Source of the DNA: Methylotenera_A sp031417915
GTDB taxonomy: Bacteria; Pseudomonadota; Gammaproteobacteria; Burkholderiales; Methylophilaceae
DNA length: 20,312 bases
Direction of reading: 5' to 3'
Assembly: GCA_031417915.1 (NCBI GenBank)
Contig: JANOWN010000003.1
Location: forward strand, 1-20,312
Under the pieces are notes generated by a model. That model did not search any database, was not told the DNA's origin, and saw nothing but the letters and a program-made list of their open reading frames with translations. A program made the translations under genes and the position numbers. Shown one piece after another: positions 14,919 to 20,312 of the stretch; position 1 is the first letter of the stretch, and each line of letters opens with the position of its first letter.

Positions 14919-14946
14919 AAAAAAGGGAGCAAGTGCTCCCTTTTTT
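14919..14946. terminator. Bidirectional intrinsic terminator between the DUF805 and Sco1 genes
   Basis: The stem GGGAGC/GCTCCC (14925-14930, 14935-14940) with loop AAGT is flanked by six A on the left and six T on the right. It gives a 12-bp stem and a U-tract in both directions between convergent genes. Confidence 0.92.
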
Positions 14947-14960
14947 ATTTCATCTATTAT

Positions 14961-15536
14961 TTAAAGCAGCTGTTTTACATCGCTCGCTATCTCGGCGGGC
15001 TTTTGTCCATATCCCATATAAAGCCTAACTTTTCCTGATTTATCAAATACATACATGCCTGCGCTGTGGTCTATGCTGTAATCATTTGCGCTTTTTCCAT
15101 CTACTTTTGCGTAGAAAATTTTAAAGTTAGCCAACGTATCAGCAGTCTCTTGCGCATTGCCACGCAGGCCAATAAAACGCGCGTCGAACGAAGGCACAAA
15201 CTTGGCCAATACTTCTTGCGTATCGCGCTCTGGATCCACCGTGATAAACAACACTTGCACCTCATTTGATTTGTCACCGAGCAATTTCATGGCTTGTTTT
15301 AAGTCGCTCATGGTAGTTGGGCACACGTCTGGGCAGTGCGTAAACCCAAAAAACAGTACGACAACTTTATCTTTAAAATCCGCCATAGTGCGCAATTTTC
15401 CGTTGTGGTCGGTTAAGCTCAAGGTTTTGGCAAAATCTGCGCCCGTAATATCGGTACCAACAAATGGCGTTGACTCTTCGGCGGGGTTACACGCCGCCAA
15501 CATTAACAAAAACGCAAAAACAAACAACTTTTTCAT
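14961..15536 (-). CDS. Sco1/SenC-type copper chaperone lipoprotein
   Basis: This 191-residue thioredoxin-fold protein delivers copper to the CuA site of cytochrome oxidase or keeps it reduced. The signal peptide ends in a lipobox, LMLAAC, with the lipidated Cys at 16, so it is a membrane-anchored periplasmic lipoprotein. The copper site is CPDVC (C68 and C72) in FFGFTHCPDVCPTTM, with the distal His at 157 in YSIDHSAGMYVFD. ITVDPERDTQEVL and the RFIGL-type segment are family-typical. No cytochrome oxidase genes are in the window. It is convergent with DUF805 and divergent from ilvE. Confidence 0.94.
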   Translation of the reverse strand: MKKLFVFAFLLMLAACNPAEESTPFVGTDITGADFAKTLSLTDHNGKLRTMADFKDKVVVLFFGFTHCPDVCPTTMSDLKQAMKLLGDKSNEVQVLFITVDPERDTQEVLAKFVPSFDARFIGLRGNAQETADTLANFKIFYAKVDGKSANDYSIDHSAGMYVFDKSGKVRLYMGYGQKPAEIASDVKQLL

Positions 15537-15577
15537 CTCAAAACTCCAACTTAGTCAATAATTTGATTTTAACATGC

Positions 15578-15607
15578 TGTAAACAACTACGACCTTTAGT
15601 TTACAAT
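15578..15607 (+). promoter_or_regulatory. Possible promoter for ilvE
   Basis: TGTAAA (15578-15583), an 18-bp spacer and TACAAT (15602-15607) end about 28 bases before the ATG. The -10 is good and the -35 weak. The arrangement is the same as that before lnt. A ribosome-binding site AAAGAGA lies at about 15621-15627. Confidence 0.35.
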
Positions 15608-15635
15608 ATCGTTTTTACACAAAGAGAATAGCAAC

Positions 15636-16568
15636 ATGGCAATACCAAGCTCAATGGCAGACCGCGACGGCGTTATTTGGTACGACGGCAAACTGGTTAA
15701 CTGGCGCGATGCCACCACGCACGTGCTCACCCACACCTTGCATTACGGCATGGGCGTGTTTGAAGGCGTTCGCGCCTACAAAACCGACAAAGGCGCGGCA
15801 ATTTTCCGCCTGCAAGACCATACTGACAGGCTTTTTAATAGCGCGCACATTTTGCAAATGAAAATGCCGTTTGATAAAAAAACTATCATGGAAGCGCAAA
15901 AAGCGGCCGTGCGTGAGAACAAACTGGAAAGTGCATATATCCGCCCGATGGCGTTTTACGGGGCAGAGGCGATGGGTATTGCCGCCAAAACCTTAAGCAC
16001 GCATGTGATCTGCGCGGCGTGGAGCTGGGGCGCCTACATGGGCGACGAAGCGCTCACTAAAGGCATACGCGTAAAAACGTCATCTTTCGCGCGCCACCAC
16101 GTCAATATCACCATGTGCAAAGCCAAAGCCAATGGCAACTACATGAACAGTATCTTAGCGCACCAAGAAGCCGCGCAAGATGGTTACGATGAAGCGCTGC
16201 TGCTGGATGTCGATGGCTTTGTGGCCGAAGGCTCGGGCGAGAATATTTTTATCGTTCGCAAAGGCAAGCTCTACACGCCCGATTTAACCAGCGCGCTAGA
16301 AGGTATTACGCGAGATACCATCGTGCAATTAGCGAAAGAAATTGGCCTAGAAGTTATCGAAAAACGCATCACCCGCGATGAAGTTTATACCGCGGACGAA
16401 GCCTTTTTTACTGGCACTGCAGCCGAAGTGACGCCGATTCGCGAGCTGGATAACCGCGCCATTGGTAGCGGCACGCGAGGCCCGATTACCGAAAAACTGC
16501 AGGCCATGTATTTTGATGCTGTGAAAGGTAAATCCGCTAAACATGCCGATTGGCTGACGTTAGTCTAA
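15636..16568 (+). CDS. ilvE: Branched-chain amino-acid aminotransferase
   Basis: This 310-residue class IV PLP aminotransferase makes leucine, isoleucine and valine from their 2-oxo acids. The start MADRDGVIWYDGKLVNWRDA is typical, as are THTLHYGMGVFEGVRAYKT (32-50) and YIRPMAFYGAEAMG (101-114). The PLP lysine is probably K164 in KAKANGNYMNSILAHQEA. EGSGENIFIVRKGKLYTPDLTSALEGITRDT and EAFFTGTAAEVTPIRELDNR complete the substrate and cofactor sites. Length matches the IlvE family. The zinc-finger gene starts three bases after the stop and is probably co-transcribed. Confidence 0.95.
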   Translation: MAIPSSMADRDGVIWYDGKLVNWRDATTHVLTHTLHYGMGVFEGVRAYKTDKGAAIFRLQDHTDRLFNSAHILQMKMPFDKKTIMEAQKAAVRENKLESAYIRPMAFYGAEAMGIAAKTLSTHVICAAWSWGAYMGDEALTKGIRVKTSSFARHHVNITMCKAKANGNYMNSILAHQEAAQDGYDEALLLDVDGFVAEGSGENIFIVRKGKLYTPDLTSALEGITRDTIVQLAKEIGLEVIEKRITRDEVYTADEAFFTGTAAEVTPIRELDNRAIGSGTRGPITEKLQAMYFDAVKGKSAKHADWLTLV

Positions 16569-16571
16569 ATA

Positions 16572-16760
16572 ATGTCCGACGTAAAAGAAATCGAAATCAC
16601 CGCGAAAGACCTACCGCTACACTGCCCTACCGAGGCCGTCGCGGCTTGGTCGTCGCATCCACGCGTGTTTTTAGATGTCGCCGCAACAGGGCAAGTAGCT
16701 TGCCCTTATTGCGGCACCAAGTACAAACTAAAAGCGGGTGAACACGTAGGGCATCATTAA
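16572..16760 (+). CDS. zf-CHCC zinc-finger protein
   Basis: This is a 62-residue protein of the zf-CHCC family (related to the C-terminal part of mitochondrial complex I NDUFS6). Zinc ligands are C18 (LHCPT), H29 (SSHPRVFLDV), C44 and C47 (GQVACPYCGTKYKL). The pattern C-x10-H-x14-C-x2-C matches the family. Function is not established. It follows ilvE by three bases, a pairing I recall as common in betaproteobacteria. It ends with a His-rich EHVGHH tail. Confidence 0.9.
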   Translation: MSDVKEIEITAKDLPLHCPTEAVAAWSSHPRVFLDVAATGQVACPYCGTKYKLKAGEHVGHH

Positions 16761-16784
16761 GTGTGCTTTCCTAGCTTTAATCTC

Positions 16785-17201
16785 ATGTCAAATGACTCCA
16801 TACTTAGCCTGCTCTTAAGCATTCCTATTGGTATTGTTAGCGGTTTATACACTGGTATTATCGTCACACGATACGCACGTTTTGCTGAACTGAGAAATGA
16901 AGCTCTGAGAATAATTCGCAATATTGACTTCAATACGGAAGCCTTAAATATCCGCATAACAAATGACCATGACGTTTCAAAATTTGTACTTATTTCCAGT
17001 GATTTGTTCTTTCTGCGTCACTGTAAGGCTGGTGAGAAAATCAACGAACTATTACGAGAAATTCAGTCCACAAATATTGAAGCAAAATCTGGCAAAATCG
17101 ATATCAACGAATATTCCATTCGTTATAGCCGTTGGCAAGTAATAGCCCGCAATCTACCTCCAAATAAATTTGTAATTTGCAGTCTTTGGGGCAAGCTGTA
17201 A
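16785..17201 (+). CDS. Unrecognised protein with one N-terminal membrane helix
   Basis: I do not recognise this 138-residue protein. From the ATG at 16785 it begins MSNDSILSLLLSIPIGIVSG and continues into LYTGIIVTRYARF, one membrane helix with a basic end (about residues 5-27). The rest looks soluble, charged and helical, and would be cytoplasmic by the positive-inside rule (RYARF...NEALRIIRN). A GTG at 16761 would add eight residues but has no better ribosome-binding site. Its composition is more AT-rich than its neighbours, with codons such as ATA, AGA and TTA in plenty, which hints at acquired DNA. It lies between the ilvE/zinc-finger pair and convergent murI, with no visible terminator. 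Confidence 0.6.
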   Translation: MSNDSILSLLLSIPIGIVSGLYTGIIVTRYARFAELRNEALRIIRNIDFNTEALNIRITNDHDVSKFVLISSDLFFLRHCKAGEKINELLREIQSTNIEAKSGKIDINEYSIRYSRWQVIARNLPPNKFVICSLWGKL

Positions 17202-17224
17202 TAATTCACTTAGGGCGCTACAAA

Positions 17225-18034
17225 CTACAGCCGATGCTCTTCAACGTGGTTTCCCCATAGCTTTTCAGTCACTTGCTCGGCATTTTCTGCTCCACTGTTC
17301 GTCCAAAAGTGCACTTCTGCTTTTTCTTGACTCGCTGACAATAAATCTTTTTCTGCTAACTGGCGTTTTAGCTGTTTCGCCACCGCCGCACCAGTATCAA
17401 TCAAGGTAATTTTATCGCCAACAATTTCACGAATCGCGTCTTTTACAAACGGATAATGCGTGCAACCCAGCACAATGGTATCTGCGCCATCTGCCAATAA
17501 GGGCGCGGTATATTGGCGAATCAGCGCTTTGGTTTCAGGTGCATCCAGCTCGCCGCGCTCGATGCATTCCACCAAACCGACGCAACCTTGCGTGATAACT
17601 TTTACATTGCGGCCATAACTTTCTAACAGCGCGGCAAATTGCGCGCTTTTAAGCGTGCCCACCGTGGCGAGCACGCCAATGACGCCGTTTTTGCTAGCTT
17701 CTGCCGCTGGTTTTACTGCGGGTTCCATGCCGATAATCGGAATATCAAATGTTGCGCGCAACTCGTCTATCGCCGCCGCCGTAGCGGTGTTGCAAGCGAC
17801 GACGAGCGCTTTTACGTTTTGCGACATTAAAAAATCCGCCAAAATCATGCAGCGCGCAGTGATTTCCTCCGCCGTTTTGTTGCCGTAAGGCGCATACAAG
17901 CTATCTGCCACGTACATTAAATCCTCATGCGGCAGCAAGGCGTGAATGTGCTTAAGCACCGAAATGCCGCCTACGCCGGAATCCATGACGCCGATTGCTT
18001 GGTTTTTAATAGTATTACTTTTATTTAAAGACAT
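17225..18034 (-). CDS. murI: Glutamate racemase
   Basis: This 269-residue enzyme makes D-glutamate for peptidoglycan. The two catalytic cysteines are C81 (VVACNTATAAAIDEL) and C191 (VLGCTHYPFVKDAI), with the partner Asp18 in GVMDSGVGGISV and His193. YVADSLYAPYGNKTAEEI and GMEPAVKPA are further signatures. The ATG at 18034 has no clear Shine-Dalgarno sequence. It is divergent from the cobalamin adenosyltransferase gene, with a long palindromic repeat in the shared upstream region. Confidence 0.95.
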   Translation of the reverse strand: MSLNKSNTIKNQAIGVMDSGVGGISVLKHIHALLPHEDLMYVADSLYAPYGNKTAEEITARCMILADFLMSQNVKALVVACNTATAAAIDELRATFDIPIIGMEPAVKPAAEASKNGVIGVLATVGTLKSAQFAALLESYGRNVKVITQGCVGLVECIERGELDAPETKALIRQYTAPLLADGADTIVLGCTHYPFVKDAIREIVGDKITLIDTGAAVAKQLKRQLAEKDLLSASQEKAEVHFWTNSGAENAEQVTEKLWGNHVEEHRL

Positions 18035-18082
18035 GCGCCAATTTTAAACGCTAATCTCTTTTAATAAAAGACAACCCAACAC

Positions 18083-18170
18083 CGTCATTCTGAGCCTAGG
18101 TTTTATTTGGGCGAAGAATCCAGTTTTTTGGTGGCGTAATTCTGGATTCTTCGCTACGCTCAGAATGACG
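18083..18170. repeat. Inverted pair of a second palindrome family between murI and pduO
   Basis: The left copy (18083-18123) and inverted right copy (18142-18170) share CGTCATTCTGAGC and GCGAAGAATCCAG. The right copy has only GTA between these blocks; the left has a 15-base A/T-rich centre. The 88-bp whole can fold into one hairpin. Its outer ends, CGTCATTC and GAATCCAG, are the same as those of the 28-bp palindromes at 9883, 10207 and 12381, while the core differs. It lies in the 195-bp divergent gap murI-pduO. Confidence 0.87.
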
Positions 18171-18229
18171 ATTGTTTTAAGGTTTGTGAATAAAATAAGC
18201 TAAAATGTCACATTAAAGCAGAAAGTTAT

Positions 18230-18787
18230 ATGGGCAATCGTTTAAGTAAAATTTACACAAAGACCGGCGACAAAGGCACGACAGGCTTGGGTGACGGCAC
18301 ACGCGTGGCGAAGGATAGCTTGCGCGTGGCAGCGATGGGTGATGTGGATGAGCTGAATTCGATTATTGGCATCATACAAACAGAGACCCTGCAGCCCAAT
18401 ATCCATGCGGCTCTCACGGCCATTCAACACGATTTATTTGACATGGGTGGCGAGATTTGCATGCCAGGTTATGCCATGATTAAGGCTGAGCGTGTGGCGG
18501 CTTTAGAAACACAATTAGACGCGTGGAACGATACATTAAGCCCGCTGAAAGAATTTATTTTACCAGGCGGCAGCCGCGTCGCTGCTTACTGCCATTTAGC
18601 CAGAACCGTGTGCAGGCGCGCCGAACGGACGATGACGACTTTGAATAGTCAAGAAAAAATCACCGAGATTTCTCTGCAATATATCAACCGACTTTCGGAT
18701 TTATTATTTGTGTTGTGCCGCATTTTGAATAAAAACGCAAATGTGCCCGATGTGTTGTGGCAGAATGAACACCGTGATAAAAAGTAA
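18230..18787 (+). CDS. PduO-type ATP:cob(I)alamin adenosyltransferase
   Basis: This 185-residue enzyme transfers the adenosyl group of ATP to cob(I)alamin, making coenzyme B12. The ATP-binding N-terminal motif KIYTKTGDKGTTGLGDGTRV (7-26) is present, as are GDVDELNS (37-44), QHDLFDMGGE (66-75), FILPGGS (109-115), RTVCRRAER (125-133) and YINRLSDLLF (151-160); together they identify the PduO (MMAB) class. Residues 54-60 (LQPNIHA) are encoded by repeat copy R4. Compared with remembered homologues this stretch is neither longer nor shorter, so the repeat seems to replace family sequence and not to add to it. pcnB follows 18 bases after the stop. Confidence 0.93.
   Translation: MGNRLSKIYTKTGDKGTTGLGDGTRVAKDSLRVAAMGDVDELNSIIGIIQTETLQPNIHAALTAIQHDLFDMGGEICMPGYAMIKAERVAALETQLDAWNDTLSPLKEFILPGGSRVAAYCHLARTVCRRAERTMTTLNSQEKITEISLQYINRLSDLLFVLCRILNKNANVPDVLWQNEHRDKK
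18386..18419 (+). repeat. Stem-loop repeat copy R4, inside the PduO-type gene
   Basis: The loop AATATCCATGC (18398-18408) and its immediate flanks form a 17-base exact match to R1 and R2 (CCAATATCCATGCGGCT). The outer arms (CCCTGCA left, CACGG right) retain only part of the pairing. It is read in frame as LQPNIHA, the same frame as R3. Confidence 0.78.
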
Positions 18788-18805
18788 AAACATGATTAAA
18801 CCAGC

Positions 18806-20185
18806 ATGATTAAAAGATTCCTACAAAAAGTTTTCAGCAAACGTGTCAAAGCTGAAGTTGTCATTAATAATGCTGATAGTAGCGACACCAGCTATGCAAA
18901 AATATTCTCTGCCAGCAAGCACAAAATCAACAAAAGTCTCATCAGTCAATCTGCGCTAAAAACCTGCGAAGGTTTACAGAAAGAGGGCTTTGAGGCGTTT
19001 ATCGTTGGTGGCGCTGTACGCGATTTGCTGATGAATGTGAAGCCAAAAGATTTCGACATAGCAACTAACGCCACGCCAGAAGAAGTGTATAAAATATTCC
19101 GTCGTTCGCGCATTATTGGCCGCCGCTTTCGCCTAGTGCATGTGCTTTGGGGCAACGAAACGATTGAGGTTTCCACCTTTCGCGGACATCACGACAACGA
19201 AGGCGACGCGGCTGTGAACGATAGCGGCCGCATTATTCGCGATAATATTTTTGGTAGCCTAGAAGAAGACGCGGTGCGGCGCGACTTTACCGCCAACGCC
19301 TTGTATTACAACCCCGCAAATGAAGAAGTGCTGGATTTTCACAACGGCGTGGCCGATTTACACGCCAACTTACTGCGCATGATTGGCGACCCGACCACGC
19401 GCTACCAAGAAGACCCCGTGCGCATGTTGCGCGCGGTGCGGCTCTCGGCTAAGTTGGGCTTGAAAATAGAAAAAAATACGCAAGCGCCGATTCAAAAGTT
19501 AGCAGATTTGTTGCAGGATGTGCCGCCGAGCCGTTTGTTTGATGAAATGCTCAAGTTATTTTTGTCTGGTCACGCGGTGGAAAGCATTAGCGCGTTACGC
19601 GCGCAGCACTTGCACCATGGCTTACTTCCACTTTTAGATGTTGTTTTAGAGCAACCGCTGGGCGAAAAATTTGTGATGCTGGCGCTTAAAAATACCGATG
19701 ACCGCATCACTATTGGTAAATCATCCAACCCAAGTTTTCTCTTCGCCACGTTGCTGTGGCACGAAGTTTTGAAGGCTTGGGAAACTTATAAACAATCTCA
19801 TCCACCAATACCAGCGCTGTATATGGCGATGGATGAAATTATCAACGCGCAGGCAAAAAAGCTGGCGATTCATAATCGTTTTACCGCCACCATGAAGGAA
19901 ATTTGGGCGATGCAGCCGCGCTTTGAGCAGCGCGCGGGCAAACGGCCTTACGCACTACTGACGCATCCGCGTTATCGTGCGGGTTACGATTTTTTGCTGC
20001 TGCGTTGTGAATCTGGTGAGATTGACATGAAACTGGGCGAGTGGTGGACAGAATTTGCCGATGCCAATACCGAGCGCCGCACCGCGATGTTGTTGCCTGA
20101 CACCGCGCCAAAAAAACGTCGCCGCAAACGCAATAAACACGCAACGCATAGCGAGCCGACGGCGCATGCCAAAGAACCAAACTAG
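18806..20185 (+). CDS. pcnB: Poly(A) polymerase I
   Basis: This 459-residue class II nucleotidyltransferase adds 3' poly(A) tails that mark RNA for decay. The catalytic head is FIVGGAVRDLLMNVKPKDFD, with the carboxylates D82 and D84, followed by IATNATPEEVYKIFRRSRIIGRRFRLVHV. The GRRFRLVHV form and the PcnB-type C-terminal arm (PSRLFDEMLKLFLSGHA...) separate it from CCA-adding enzymes. The C-terminus is strongly basic (KKRRRKRNKH), as is usual for RNA-binding PcnB tails. The ATG at 18806 lies in a stretch without a clear ribosome-binding site; an ATG at 18792 opens only a five-codon frame. The 3' end overlaps folK by 20 bases, and pcnB-folK is a conserved pair. Confidence 0.95.
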   Translation: MIKRFLQKVFSKRVKAEVVINNADSSDTSYAKIFSASKHKINKSLISQSALKTCEGLQKEGFEAFIVGGAVRDLLMNVKPKDFDIATNATPEEVYKIFRRSRIIGRRFRLVHVLWGNETIEVSTFRGHHDNEGDAAVNDSGRIIRDNIFGSLEEDAVRRDFTANALYYNPANEEVLDFHNGVADLHANLLRMIGDPTTRYQEDPVRMLRAVRLSAKLGLKIEKNTQAPIQKLADLLQDVPPSRLFDEMLKLFLSGHAVESISALRAQHLHHGLLPLLDVVLEQPLGEKFVMLALKNTDDRITIGKSSNPSFLFATLLWHEVLKAWETYKQSHPPIPALYMAMDEIINAQAKKLAIHNRFTATMKEIWAMQPRFEQRAGKRPYALLTHPRYRAGYDFLLLRCESGEIDMKLGEWWTEFADANTERRTAMLLPDTAPKKRRRKRNKHATHSEPTAHAKEPN

Positions 20186-20312
20186 TCGTGCTTTTGTTGC
20201 TTTAGGTAGCAATTTAAGTGGTAATTTAGACTGCCCTGCAAGCCAAGTAATACGCGGCTTCCACAGCATCAAAAAACTATCTAAGACCAAGCTCATTAGA
20301 CAATCGAGTTTG
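20166..20312 (+). CDS. folK: Hydroxymethyl-dihydropterin pyrophosphokinase, N-terminal part (truncated)
   Basis: Forty-nine codons from an ATG at 20166 stay open to the window edge. The start SRAFVALGSNLSGNL is the HPPK signature (xYxxLGSNLGD-like), and the later KLSKTKLIRQSSL fits the family's beta-strand before the conserved Tyr. HPPK pyrophosphorylates 6-hydroxymethyl-dihydropterin in folate synthesis. The overlap with pcnB supports translational coupling. The codons for residues 23-33 resemble a decayed copy of the stem-loop repeat. Confidence 0.9.
   Translation, partial: MPKNQTSRAFVALGSNLSGNLDCPASQVIRGFHSIKKLSKTKLIRQSSL
20233..20266 (+). repeat. Possible decayed stem-loop repeat copy R5, inside folK
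   Basis: The left arm GCCCTGCAAGCCAA matches R2 over 14 bases, and GCGGCTT follows at the same spacing, but the loop is AAGTAATACGC and not AATATCCATGC. The stem still pairs at seven of eight inner positions. It is read in a different frame from R3 and R4, and the encoded PASQVIRGF fits HPPK sequence, so chance resemblance remains possible. Confidence 0.4.

Overview
The window looks like chromosome from a moderately AT-leaning betaproteobacterium. Protein signatures and gene order fit a Methylophilaceae-type methylotroph (Methylotenera/Methylophilus-like). That assignment is an inference from protein character, not a database result. Most of the window is dense housekeeping sequence; no tRNA, rRNA, CRISPR array or complete insertion sequence was seen.

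Layout, left to right. A truncated siroheme synthase gene (cysG, minus) opens the window. It is followed by a rearranged miaB-phoH(ybeZ)-ybeY-corC(ybeX)-lnt cluster. A convergent metY plus DUF1905 pair (minus) sits between phoH and ybeY. A small secreted protein gene plus mscL sit between corC and lnt. Next come glyQ and glyS for the heterotetrameric glycyl-tRNA synthetase, separated by a 352-bp GIY-YIG cassette. A tightly coupled gmhB-plsC-YgjP-like peptidase run follows, then DUF805, a Sco1 lipoprotein (minus), ilvE with a zf-CHCC zinc-finger gene, an unrecognised one-helix membrane protein, murI (minus), pduO-type cobalamin adenosyltransferase, pcnB and the start of folK.

The core genes handle tRNA modification and charging (MiaB, GlyQ, GlyS), ribosome and RNA maturation (YbeY, PhoH, PcnB), envelope building (Lnt, PlsC, GmhB, MurI, MscL), sulfur and amino-acid metabolism (CysG, MetY, IlvE), and cofactors (PduO, FolK).

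The unusual content is in repeats. (1) A GIY-YIG nuclease-like ORF sits between two inverted 28-bp palindromes of the ATTCCC-N8-GGGAAT type. The same palindrome recurs as an ORF-less inverted pair between glyS and gmhB. A sister palindrome with the same outer ends (CGTCATTC ... GAATCCAG) forms an inverted pair between murI and pduO. Together these suggest a nuclease-linked, REPIN-like mobile repeat system. (2) A separate stem-loop family has an invariant 11-nt loop, AATATCCATGC. One copy is a perfect 20-bp-stem hairpin between phoH and metY, another lies upstream of metY, two lie inside genes in the same reading frame (YgjP-like peptidase and pduO), and a decayed candidate lies in folK. I do not recognise this family from memory.
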